Assembly (NCBI RefSeq): GCF_024181285.1
Contig: NZ_CP051201.1
Location: 1,922,001 to 1,986,000, forward strand
Origin: Treponema sp. OMZ 790
GTDB taxonomy: Bacteria > Spirochaetota > Spirochaetia > Treponematales > Treponemataceae
DNA length: 64,000 nt
Reading direction: 5' to 3'
Below the pieces are notes generated by a model. The model did not search any database, was not told the origin of the DNA, and saw nothing but the letters and a program-made list of their open reading frames with translations. Both the position numbers and the translations under genes were made by a program. Shown here one piece after another: positions 34,965-42,413 of this stretch (position 1 is its first letter; the number at the start of each line of letters is the position of its first letter).

Positions 34965-35759
34965 TTATCGTTTTAAACTTACTGCAGTGCCGAGCATATT
35001 GTCGCTTGTCTGGATAGCCTTTGAATTGAACTCATAAGCTCTTTGGGCAACAATCATGTTTACCATCTCGCTTACGGTTGAAACGTTTGACATTTCCAAA
35101 AACTTGTGCTCGGTTTTTCCGAAGCCGTTAAAACCTGGCCGGCCAGGAATGGCCGCACCTGAGGCAGGGGTCTGCCTAAAAAGGTTTGTACCCTCGGCTG
35201 AAAGACCTGCATTATTTTGAAAGCGGTAAAGCTCTATCTGACCTACTTCAATCGGTTCGTCTATGTCGCCGACCTTAACGGTAACACGGCCGTCTCTGCT
35301 GACAGTAATCGTATTCTCTCTATACCCTTCTGGGAAGATGATTTCGGGCAAAACGCGCAAACCGTTTGAAGTAACAAGCTGGCGGTCAGCATCTACTTTA
35401 AAAGAGCCGTCCCTTGTGTAAGCATAGGTTCCGTCATATTGAAGAACTCTAAAAAAGCCTTCACCCTGAATTGCAATATCGCTTGTTACTCCCGTATTTT
35501 GTAAGGAGCCTTGTTCAAATATTCTTTGAGTGGCGGCAAGCCTTGCACCGTGCCCCATCTGAACTCCTACCGGGGTAATTGTATCTTCGGTAGCAGGGGT
35601 TCCTGCAGTCTTTACCGTCTGATAGATGAGGTCTTCAAATTCAGCCCTCTGCTTTTTAAAGCCGCTTGTGTTTACGTTTGCCAAGTTGTTTGCAACCGTG
35701 TCGATATTTGCCTGCTGAGTGTTCATGCCTGTTGCGGCTGTCCATAAACTTCTAACCAT
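34965..35759 (-). CDS. flgG: Flagellar distal rod protein FlgG
   Basis: A 264-residue axial protein. It opens MVRSLWTAATGMNTQQANID, has the rod-family signature NNLANVNTSGFKK (about 26-38), FFRVLQYDGTYAYTRDG-type strand (about 107) and the C-terminal heptad MSNVSTVSEMVNMI plus AYEFNSKAIQTSDNML. FlgG forms the distal rod of the flagellum. Length is that of FlgG (260-265). Fifteen bases after the previous gene. Confidence 0.95.
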   Translation of the reverse strand: MVRSLWTAATGMNTQQANIDTVANNLANVNTSGFKKQRAEFEDLIYQTVKTAGTPATEDTITPVGVQMGHGARLAATQRIFEQGSLQNTGVTSDIAIQGEGFFRVLQYDGTYAYTRDGSFKVDADRQLVTSNGLRVLPEIIFPEGYRENTITVSRDGRVTVKVGDIDEPIEVGQIELYRFQNNAGLSAEGTNLFRQTPASGAAIPGRPGFNGFGKTEHKFLEMSNVSTVSEMVNMIVAQRAYEFNSKAIQTSDNMLGTAVSLKR

Positions 35760-35773
35760 AATTTATCTCCTAT

Positions 35774-36586
35774 CTATCTTTTAACTGCTTCGTTCCACAA
35801 CTTGGCCATCATCGTATCTTCGGCCTGAATGGATTTTTGATTGGCCTCGTAGGCCCTGTTCACTTCTATCATCCTAACCATTTCGTTTACTACATTTACA
35901 TTGGAAGCCTCGATAAAGCCCTGAACCACAACGGGACGGGCCGGTCCTTCGGCGGCAATAGCCTTACCGGAAAGAGGCGTGTCCAAATAAAAGCTTGATC
36001 CGTTTTTGCTCAAATATCTGTCATTTTCAAATTCAACTATTTTTAAGCGGTCCAAATAAACTGAATCGCTTTCGGGTTCGGTAATGGGGCGTACATGGAT
36101 TTGTCCGTCTTGGTTAATCTTATATTCCATGTCCTGTAAAAAGATGCGTCCGTTTTCTCCAATAACCGGATAGCCTTCCTTGGTCATAAGATAGCCTTCA
36201 ACACCGACCATGAAGTTTCCGTTGCGGGTATACTTTTCGCCGTAAGGTGTTTCAACGGCAAAAAAGCCCTGCCCTTCCAAGGCCAAATCAGCCGGAGAAC
36301 TTGTCTGTTTTAAAGAACCTTGTTCAAACTCGGTAAAAATCTCGTTGGTTTCAACACCGAGCCCAAGTTTTCCTATAATAGGAGCTATGTCGGTCGAACC
36401 GAAAGGATTCTTTATAACTCCGTCATCGTTCAGCCTTCTTAAAAGCAATTCGGGAAAAGACTTTTGAACTGAAACATCTCTTTTAAAACTGGTTGTATCC
36501 AAATTAGCCAAATTATTTGAAATAACATCCAACTGACGCTGCTGTGCAAGCATTCCGCTCGCCGCAGTATACCAACCTCTTACCAT
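35774..36586 (-). CDS. flgF: Flagellar proximal rod protein, FlgF/FlgG type
   Basis: A 270-residue axial protein, MVRGWYTAASGMLAQQRQLD, NNLANLDTTSFKRD (about 27-40), and C-terminal EASNVNVVNEMVRMIEVNRAYEANQ in part. It is related to FlgG next door and in the position of FlgF, so FlgF is the likely identity. I set the start at 36586 behind GAGGTGG; the longer frame to 36712 is translated hairpin element. The 110 bases upstream hold a hairpin element shared with gdhA. Confidence 0.85.
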   Translation of the reverse strand: MVRGWYTAASGMLAQQRQLDVISNNLANLDTTSFKRDVSVQKSFPELLLRRLNDDGVIKNPFGSTDIAPIIGKLGLGVETNEIFTEFEQGSLKQTSSPADLALEGQGFFAVETPYGEKYTRNGNFMVGVEGYLMTKEGYPVIGENGRIFLQDMEYKINQDGQIHVRPITEPESDSVYLDRLKIVEFENDRYLSKNGSSFYLDTPLSGKAIAAEGPARPVVVQGFIEASNVNVVNEMVRMIEVNRAYEANQKSIQAEDTMMAKLWNEAVKR

Positions 36587-36600
36587 ATAACCACCTCTAT

Positions 36601-36710
36601 AAAAACTTTTTGCAAGGATTATCATAGCCTTACGGCTATGTTCTGTAAGGAACTTTTTTATCGTATCCGCTAAAGCGGATAGCGAATAAAATCCTGAAAA
36701 AAGTTTTTTC
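36601..36710 (-). other. Structured 5' leader element, flgF copy
   Basis: On the minus strand: AAACTTTTTTC, an 18-base palindrome TATCCGCTTTAGCGGATA, then CATAGCC-GTAA-GGCTATG (36640-36623), then GCAAAAAGTTTTT, ending just before the flgF ribosome-binding site. The ends (AAACTTTTT and AAAAAGTTT) can pair, giving a closed junction with two hairpins. The same element precedes gdhA. Confidence 0.75.
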
Positions 36711-36712
36711 AA

Positions 36713-36815
36713 GTAGTTTTGCTATGCAAAACTACATACAATATCACGATGTTTTGTGCAAAGCACAAAACTCGTAGATGAACAGTGAGGCCGAATTTCT
36801 GCCGAACTGTTCATC
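36713..36815. repeat. Cluster of three hairpins upstream of flgF
   Basis: Three inverted repeats in a row: GTAGTTTTGC/GCAAAACTAC (36713-36735), GTTTTGTGC/GCACAAAAC (36751-36771) and GATGAACAGT/ACTGTTCATC (36777-36815). They fill the space between flgF and flaB, which has no gene. Confidence 0.6.
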
Positions 36816-36893
36816 ATACCTCTTGTATGATTTTCGGCATATTGAAATTTTCTTTTAGAAAATATTTATTTAAAAAAATCACAACTTTTTTCT

Positions 36894-36919
36894 TAAGTCT
36901 TTTTTTAGTTCTCCGATAA
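36894..36919 (+). promoter_or_regulatory. Sigma-28 (FliA) type promoter of flaB
   Basis: TAAG (36894-36897), 14 bases, TCCGATAA (36912-36919), close to the FliA consensus TAAA-N15-GCCGATAA. It leaves a leader of about 125 bases before flaB. Confidence 0.75.
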
Positions 36920-37050
36920 ATGAACTAAGCACAGCTTAAATTTTAATGTGCTTCCGTCTTCTGCGGAATGACAGAGGATCCGGAAATGACATATCGGCAG
37001 GGATGCCGCGGGAATTAATAATTGCCGAAAATCACCAAAGGAGTAGGAAT

Positions 37051-37911
37051 ATGATCATTAATCACAACATGAGCGCTATGTTTTCACAGAGGACATTGGG
37101 TCACACCAATTTAATGAACCAAAAAAACATAGAAAAACTTTCTTCAGGTTTACGTATTAACCGAGCGGGCGATGATGCATCCGGTTTGGCAGTATCCGAA
37201 AAAATGAGAAGCCAGATTCGCGGTTTGAACCAAGCAAGTGCCAACGCACAAAACGGCATTTCGTTTATTCAAGTTGCAGAAGCTTTCCTTCAGGAAACCA
37301 CAGATGTTATTCAGAGAATCCGCGAACTCAGCGTTCAGTCTTCCAACGGTATTTACTCGGCAGAAGACCGCTTGTACATTCAGGTTGAAGTATCTCAGCT
37401 CATCGCTGAAGTAGACCGAATTGCAAGCCATGCACAGTTCAACGGTATGAATATGCTTACCGGAAGATTTGCTCGAGAAACCGGAGAAAACACCGTTACT
37501 GCTTCTATGTGGTTCCACATCGGTGCCAACATGGATCAGAGAACAAGGGCTTACATTGGAACAATGACAGCTAAGGCTCTCGGCGTTCGCAATATCGGAG
37601 ATGAAACGATTATGACTATCGAGACACCCGAAAAAGCCAACCGCGCTATCGGTACCCTTGATGAAGCCATCAAGAAAATCAACAAACAAAGAGCTGACCT
37701 TGGTGCATACCAGAACAGACTTGAGCTCACTGTTGTAGGTATCAATATCGCAGCAGAAAACCTCCAAGCCTCCGAATCACGAATCCGTGACGTAGACATG
37801 GCTAAGGAGATGGTAGATTATACCAAAAACCAGATTCTCACACAGTCCGGTACAGCAATGCTTGCACAGGCAAATCAGGCAACTCAAAGTGTCATGACCT
37901 TGTTAAGGTAA
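37051..37911 (+). CDS. flaB: Periplasmic flagellin FlaB
   Basis: A 286-residue flagellin of the spirochaete FlaB type, with [17 protein letters not shown] at the start, [20 protein letters not shown] (about 25-44) and the C-terminal coiled region ending [18 protein letters not shown]. It lacks the variable outer domain (D2/D3) of external flagellins, as usual for periplasmic ones. FlaB forms the core of the periplasmic filament. The start has AAGGAG upstream; an in-frame upstream extension to 36946 reads the leader. Which FlaB paralogue (B1, B2 or B3) cannot be fixed here. Confidence 0.96.
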   Translation: MIINHNMSAMFSQRTLGHTNLMNQKNIEKLSSGLRINRAGDDASGLAVSEKMRSQIRGLNQASANAQNGISFIQVAEAFLQETTDVIQRIRELSVQSSNGIYSAEDRLYIQVEVSQLIAEVDRIASHAQFNGMNMLTGRFARETGENTVTASMWFHIGANMDQRTRAYIGTMTAKALGVRNIGDETIMTIETPEKANRAIGTLDEAIKKINKQRADLGAYQNRLELTVVGINIAAENLQASESRIRDVDMAKEMVDYTKNQILTQSGTAMLAQANQATQSVMTLLR

Positions 37912-37930
37912 GCTGTAAACAGTTTGACGG

Positions 37931-37962
37931 AAAAGCGGTTCTGAAAAAGAACCGCTTTTTTA
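37931..37962 (+). terminator. flaB terminator
   Basis: AAAAGCGGTTCT pairs with AGAACCGCTTTT around a short A-rich loop, followed by TTTT. Confidence 0.9.
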
Positions 37963-37976
37963 TTTGTCTGTCATTT

Positions 37977-38681
37977 TTAGGCCTTTGGGAAGCCGTGCTT
38001 TTCGCCCCAACCGAAGGGATCAAGCCTCCACTCGGCCAAGCTCTTTTTATTCTCTTCGCTTATATAGTTTTGCTTTACGGCCTCATCCAGCATAATATCG
38101 TAGTTTAAAATAGTAACCGGAATACAAGGAGGATTCAGCCCGGCAAAGGCTTTTTCGGCTTCTGCAAATCCGTAAGAAAAGATGGCAAAACAAAAGGGAA
38201 CCTTTCCGTTTGCATTGCGCACAGCCTCAACGGCCTTTATGGAGCTTCCCCCTGTCGAAATTAAATCTTCGACCACAAGGACTCCGGCACCCTTATAATC
38301 GGGATCGGCACCCAAGCCCTCGATTTGATTTTTTAAACCGTGATCTTTTCCGCCTGAGCGCACATAGGAAACGCTTTTTTGTAAGATGTCGCCTAAGCTT
38401 ACGGAATGAGGGATGCCGGCAGTAGCAGTTCCTGCAAGCCATTCGGGATCAAAGTCAACAGCTTTTAAGAGTTCTGCAAAGGCTTCGGCTATAGCGCGGC
38501 GCATTTCAGGCTTGGCCAAAAAGCGGCGGTTGTCGTTATAAATGGGCATCCTGTATCCTGAAGCCCAAGTAAAAGGGTCATTAGGCGAAAGTTTTAGGGC
38601 TCCTAACTCAAATGCCGTTTTAGCAAGAAGGGACCCGTATTTTGTTTGAACCTCTTTAATTTTTTGTTCATCTTTGTGCAT
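37977..38681 (-). CDS. pyrE: Orotate phosphoribosyltransferase
   Basis: A 234-residue type I phosphoribosyltransferase. The PRPP loop is VLVVEDLISTGGSS (about 132-145); the flexible-loop region is YVRSGGKDHGLKNQIEG (about 106-122). It makes OMP from orotate and PRPP. A pyrD-pyrK fusion is also in the window, so at least part of the pyrimidine pathway is kept. The next gene in the operon lies 12 bases upstream. Confidence 0.93.
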   Translation of the reverse strand: MHKDEQKIKEVQTKYGSLLAKTAFELGALKLSPNDPFTWASGYRMPIYNDNRRFLAKPEMRRAIAEAFAELLKAVDFDPEWLAGTATAGIPHSVSLGDILQKSVSYVRSGGKDHGLKNQIEGLGADPDYKGAGVLVVEDLISTGGSSIKAVEAVRNANGKVPFCFAIFSYGFAEAEKAFAGLNPPCIPVTILNYDIMLDEAVKQNYISEENKKSLAEWRLDPFGWGEKHGFPKA

Positions 38682-38692
38682 AAAATTTTCCT

Positions 38693-39571
38693 TTAAATGG
38701 TCTTATAGTATTCGTAAATTGCCTGCGTTCCTTTTTCGGCATAGCCTTCTTCATTCATCTTGTTAAAGAAATTTTGTGCAAGTTCCAAAACGGGAATGTG
38801 AAGTTTGAGTTCTTTTGCAACATTTAAGGTTATGTTTAAATCCTTTAAAAAGTGTTTAATGTAAAAGCCGGGAGCAAAGTCCTTTTGAAGCATCTTAGGC
38901 CCGTTGTTTAAAATCTGCCAGCTTCCGGCAGCTCCGCCTCCGATAGCCGAAAGCATTTTTTGAGGATCAAGGCCTGCGGCTTCTGCATAGCAGACGGCTT
39001 CGACCGCACCGAAAAGGTTTGCGGCTACGGCTATTTGGTTTGCCATCTTGGTGTGCTGCCCTGCCCCGGCACTGCCCTGCAATGCCCAAGTTTTTCCCAT
39101 ACAGGCAAAGAAAGGATCCAGCTCTTTAAAGGCAGATTCATCCCCTCCGGCCATAATCGAAAGGGTTCCGTTTTTAGCCCCTATGTCTCCGCCCGAAACG
39201 GGAGCATCAACGGAAAAACATTCTTTTTTCTTTGCCTCATCGTAAATCTTTTTTGCCAAGATCGGACTTGAAGTTGTCATATCTACAAAGATTGTTCCGG
39301 GCTTTGCAGTGTTTAATAAACCCTTTTCTCCGAAATATGTTTGTTCAACATCTTGCGGATAGCCGACAATGGTAAAGATAATTTTACAATTCGGCGCAAG
39401 ACTTGCCGGGTCATCATACCAAAGTGCACCCTTTGAAAGAATCTCTTCGGCAGATTTTTTTGTGCGCGTAAAAACGTGCATCTTAGCTCCGGCCGATCTT
39501 AATCGTTCGGCCATGCTTTTTCCCATAACACCGAGGCCTATAAAGCCTACATCACAATTTTCTACTTTCAT
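38693..39571 (-). CDS. NAD(P)-dependent beta-hydroxyacid dehydrogenase
   Basis: A 292-residue enzyme of the 3-hydroxyisobutyrate dehydrogenase family. N-terminal Rossmann motif VGFIGLGVMGKSMAERL (about 7-23), substrate motif VDAPVSGGDIGA (about 119), catalytic lysine region GAGQHTKMANQIAVA (about 168-182). The actual substrate (3-hydroxyisobutyrate, tartronate semialdehyde, glyoxylate/succinic semialdehyde) cannot be told. Start at 39571 with AAGGAG; a longer frame has none. Confidence 0.88.
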   Translation of the reverse strand: MKVENCDVGFIGLGVMGKSMAERLRSAGAKMHVFTRTKKSAEEILSKGALWYDDPASLAPNCKIIFTIVGYPQDVEQTYFGEKGLLNTAKPGTIFVDMTTSSPILAKKIYDEAKKKECFSVDAPVSGGDIGAKNGTLSIMAGGDESAFKELDPFFACMGKTWALQGSAGAGQHTKMANQIAVAANLFGAVEAVCYAEAAGLDPQKMLSAIGGGAAGSWQILNNGPKMLQKDFAPGFYIKHFLKDLNITLNVAKELKLHIPVLELAQNFFNKMNEEGYAEKGTQAIYEYYKTI

Positions 39572-39627
39572 AATTCTCCTTATATAAAAAATTTTTGCAG
39601 GAAGCTGCAACTTCCGATTTATCAAAT

Positions 39628-40464
39628 CTATTTTTTCTTATAGCAAATCCAATAAAAAGTTCCGACAAAAAAGGCTCCGCCTATTATGTTTCCTAGAGTA
39701 ACGGGTATTAAATTCTTTACAAAAAAATTAAGCCAATTTAAACTCGCAATAGCCTCAGCTGAAAGTCCTGATGCAGAAACATAGGCCGGCACGTTTTTCG
39801 ATAAAATCCCGGCGGGAATATAGTACATGTTTGCAACACTGTGCTCAAAACCCGAAGTTATAAAAAGCCAAATCGGAAAAAAAGAGGCAAGCAGTTTTCC
39901 TGTCATATCCTTAGCCCCATAACAAAGCCAGACGGCAAGACAAACCAGCCAGTTACACATAATGCCTAAAAAAACAGCCTGAGCAAACGAAAGAGAAACC
40001 TTCCCGTAAGCGATTTTTATTGTAATCCCTCCCAAAAGGCTTCCGCCGCTTGAAAGCTGTCCGCTCTTTACGATTAAAAAGGCAAGAAAAACAGAGCCGA
40101 TAAAATTCCCGATATAAACTGCAAGCCAGTTTTTCAGCATCGCAGAAAGTTTTACCCTTTTTTCTAAAACGCCGGCAATTATCAAGTTATTCCCTGTAAA
40201 AAGTTCAGCCCCTGCAAGGAGGACAAGCATAAGCCCCACAGGAAAGATAAGGCCTGCAACAAATTTACCAAGGCCGTAAGTTTCAGGCTTGGCAAAGAGT
40301 CCGAAGGCTGCCATATTAGAGCCTTCCGAAGCAAAGGCAATAAAAACACCTGCCAAAAAACCTAAGCAAAGCAGCTTCCACACAGGGGTTGAAGCCTTTG
40401 CAATACCCTTTTGCACAGTAACTTCCAAGATCTCAGCCGGATCACAATACATTTTTTCAGACAT
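39628..40464 (-). CDS. Formate/nitrite transporter family channel
   Basis: A 278-residue inner-membrane protein with six helices, FocA/NirC family. Family blocks: KLLCLGFLAGVFIAFAS (about 30), AELFTGNNLIIAGVL (about 85-99), GFEHSVANMYYIPAG (about 206-220, including the channel histidine) and NLIPVTLGNIIGGAFF (about 252). It passes formate, nitrite or a similar small anion. In a formate-producing fermenter, formate export is most likely. GGAGGGGAG precedes the ATG. Confidence 0.92.
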   Translation of the reverse strand: MSEKMYCDPAEILEVTVQKGIAKASTPVWKLLCLGFLAGVFIAFASEGSNMAAFGLFAKPETYGLGKFVAGLIFPVGLMLVLLAGAELFTGNNLIIAGVLEKRVKLSAMLKNWLAVYIGNFIGSVFLAFLIVKSGQLSSGGSLLGGITIKIAYGKVSLSFAQAVFLGIMCNWLVCLAVWLCYGAKDMTGKLLASFFPIWLFITSGFEHSVANMYYIPAGILSKNVPAYVSASGLSAEAIASLNWLNFFVKNLIPVTLGNIIGGAFFVGTFYWICYKKK

Positions 40465-40484
40465 ACACTCCCCTCCATAAGCCG

Positions 40485-40513
40485 ATTATATCATAGAACA
40501 GCTTATTTTTCAA
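40485..40513 (-). promoter_or_regulatory. Promoter of the formate/nitrite channel gene
   Basis: Minus strand: TTGAAA (40513-40508), 17 bases, TATAAT (40490-40485). Confidence 0.65.
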
Positions 40514-40536
40514 TTATCAATACCAATTTTAGTGTC

Positions 40537-40565
40537 TTGACATCTTTTTTGTAAAAGTATAGACT
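40537..40565 (+). promoter_or_regulatory. Promoter of the cobalamin riboswitch transcript
   Basis: TTGACA (40537-40542), 17 bases, TAGACT (40560-40565), about 20 bases before the riboswitch begins. Confidence 0.75.
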
Positions 40566-40587
40566 TACTCTAAATTACGATTTCGGT

Positions 40588-40752
40588 CTTGGTGCCTTTT
40601 TTTAATAAAGTGGTGAAAAGGGAATCAGGTGTGAATCCTGAGCAGTCCGGCTGACGTAAGTGAGAGAGTTGTTTTTCAAGCATGCCACTGGTATTATTCC
40701 GGGAAGGCGAAAATCAATGATGACCTCCGAGCCGTAAGACCTGCCAATGACT
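40588..40752 (+). ncRNA. Cobalamin riboswitch
   Basis: The stretch has the B12 riboswitch landmarks in order: GAAAAGGGAATCAGGTGTGA (about 40615), ATCCTGAGCAGTCCGGCTGA, GCCACTGG (40684-40691), GGGAAGGCG (40701-40709), and the B12-box-like GAGCCGTAAGACCTGCC (40729-40745). It binds adenosylcobalamin or methylcobalamin and controls the gene downstream. Its own promoter lies just upstream. No B12-related gene follows; the next gene is gdhA, 420 bases away and with its own promoter. Confidence 0.88.
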
Positions 40753-41016
40753 ATGAGGGTAAGATGTAAGTTTTACCCGTGCAGCACTCTGCTTGGACTC
40801 AAGAGTTGCAGCAAAATTTATCGTGTTAATCATATTTGTTTCCTCTATTGCTCCTTAGGCTCTTAGTGAAGATTTTGTCAAGTTTTTCTTCGTTTTAGCC
40901 TTGAGTACATCCGATTGATACCCTTGGGTGTACATTTTGAGGAAATCGGAACCCTTTGCGGACCGAAATCGTTTTCTTTTTTTAGCTGAAATTCAAACTT
41001 TTCCACCTAAATAACT
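40753..41016 (+). other. Gene-free stretch after the cobalamin riboswitch
   Basis: No convincing gene. It starts with GGGTAA...TTACCC (40757-40780), then GCAGCACTCT...AGAGTTGCAGC (about 40782-40812), which could be the expression platform. A 39-codon frame at 40747-40866 is not supported. The rest shows no clear feature. Confidence 0.5.
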
Positions 41017-41044
41017 TTCACAAACAAGGCTTTTAATGTATAAT
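41017..41044 (+). promoter_or_regulatory. Probable gdhA promoter
   Basis: TTCACA (41017-41022), 16 bases, TATAAT (41039-41044). Transcription would start at the edge of the hairpin element. Confidence 0.55.
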
Positions 41045-41051
41045 TCCTAAT

Positions 41052-41157
41052 AAACTTTTTTCGCAAATTGATTCGCTATCCGCTTTAGCGGATACGATGA
41101 AAAATTTCCTTGCAGAACAGAGCCGTAAGGCTCTGATATTTACTGCAAAAAGTTTTT
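41052..41157 (+). other. Structured 5' leader element, gdhA copy
   Basis: AAACTTTTT (41052-41060), hairpin TATCCGC-TTTA-GCGGATA (41077-41094), hairpin CAGAGCC-GTAA-GGCTCTG (41118-41135), then AAAAAGTTT (41147-41155), able to pair with the first segment. GTAA is a GNRA tetraloop. The flgF copy has CATAGCC-GTAA-GGCTATG, a compensatory base-pair change. Confidence 0.75.
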
Positions 41158-41171
41158 ATGGGAGAATATTT

Positions 41172-42413
41172 ATGGCGGGCACATACCAAAAACTTTTGAA
41201 CACAATAAAGGAAGCCGCAAAAACAGCCGGTCTTACCGAGAACGATTATATATCTCTTTTAAACCCCGAAAGAGAAATACATGTTTCGATTCCGGTAAAA
41301 ATGGATAACGGGAGTATAAAAGTATTCAACGGCTACAGGGTTCAACATTCTACACTACGCGGCCCTGCAAAGGGAGGAATAAGATTTCATCAAGATGTAA
41401 ATATTGATGAAGTGCGCTCTCTTGCCGCATGGATGACCTTTAAATGTGCCGTCGCCGACATTCCCTACGGAGGCGGTAAGGGAGGCATCTGCGTAAACCC
41501 TTCAAATCTTTCCGAACCGGAACTTGAAAAACTGACAAGGGGCTACACAAATCGCATTGCGGCTTTTATAGGCCCCAAAAAAGATATACCGGCCCCGGAT
41601 GTGGGAACAAATGCAAAAATTATGTCTTGGATAGTCGATACCTACAGCAGCTATGCAGGGGAGTTCACCCCCGCAGTCGTTACAGGAAAACCTCTTCCTC
41701 TCGGCGGCTCGAAAGGAAGAGTAGAAGCCACAGGCCGAGGAGTTCTTTTTGCAGCAAGGGAAATTTTAAAAAAACTTAATAAAAACTTAAAAGACCAAAG
41801 TGTAGTCATTCAAGGTCTTGGAAATGTCGGCGGAGTTACAGCAGATCTTTTTTATAAAGACGGAGCCAAGGTAATCGCAGTAAGCGATGTAAGCGGAGCT
41901 GTCTCCAGCGAAAAAGGCTTAGACATTCCTAAACTTTTAAAACACAAAAAGGAAGGAAAAAGGCTTGATTCTTTTGAAGGCGATTTTAAAAGAATAACCA
42001 ATGAAGAACTTTTAGAACTTAAAGCCGATATTTTGGTTCCGGCAGCCCTCGAAAATCAGATAAGCGAAAAAAATGCTCGCAATATTAAGGCCTATATAAT
42101 AATTGAAGCCGCAAACGGCCCTGTAACTCCGGAAGCCGATGAAATTCTCGAAAAAAAGAATATTATCTGCGTCCCCGATGTTCTTGCCAACGCGGGAGGG
42201 GTAATTGTATCATACTTTGAATGGGTGCAAAACCTGCAAGGGCTTTACTGGACCGAAGAAGAAGTGAACAACCGGCTGGAAAACAAAATGATTGAAGCTT
42301 TTAGACTGGTATGGGATGTAAAAGAAACTTATAAAGTAAGCTTAAGAAAGGCAGCCTATATTAAGGCCTTAAAGGAACTTGTAGAAACCCAAAAGGCCTT
42401 AAATATAATTTAA
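41172..42413 (+). CDS. gdhA: Glutamate dehydrogenase
   Basis: A 413-residue enzyme of the hexameric GDH type found in anaerobes and archaea. Motifs: GYRVQHSTLRGPAKGGIRFH in part (about 55-73), PYGGGKGGICVNP with the catalytic lysine (about 98-110), PAPDVGTNAKIMSW (about 140), VVIQGLGNVGG nucleotide site (about 212-222) and CVPDVLANAGGVIVSYFEWVQN. It interconverts glutamate and 2-oxoglutarate with ammonia. The ATG 41172 is preceded by GGAGAAT; the longer frame from 41097 is translated leader. It ends four bases inside the convergent glycosidase gene. Confidence 0.95.
   Translation: MAGTYQKLLNTIKEAAKTAGLTENDYISLLNPEREIHVSIPVKMDNGSIKVFNGYRVQHSTLRGPAKGGIRFHQDVNIDEVRSLAAWMTFKCAVADIPYGGGKGGICVNPSNLSEPELEKLTRGYTNRIAAFIGPKKDIPAPDVGTNAKIMSWIVDTYSSYAGEFTPAVVTGKPLPLGGSKGRVEATGRGVLFAAREILKKLNKNLKDQSVVIQGLGNVGGVTADLFYKDGAKVIAVSDVSGAVSSEKGLDIPKLLKHKKEGKRLDSFEGDFKRITNEELLELKADILVPAALENQISEKNARNIKAYIIIEAANGPVTPEADEILEKKNIICVPDVLANAGGVIVSYFEWVQNLQGLYWTEEEVNNRLENKMIEAFRLVWDVKETYKVSLRKAAYIKALKELVETQKALNII

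Noticed and set aside
36587..36712. N-terminal extension of flgF, similar to a possible extension of gdhA
   Set aside because: The similarity comes from the shared hairpin element; both genes have a normal start after it with a ribosome-binding site.
36946..37050. N-terminal extension of flaB
   Set aside because: No flagellin has these residues, and AAGGAG lies before the ATG at 37051.
40747..40866. 39-codon frame just after the cobalamin riboswitch
   Set aside because: It begins inside the riboswitch end, has no ribosome-binding site and overlaps hairpins that look like an expression platform.
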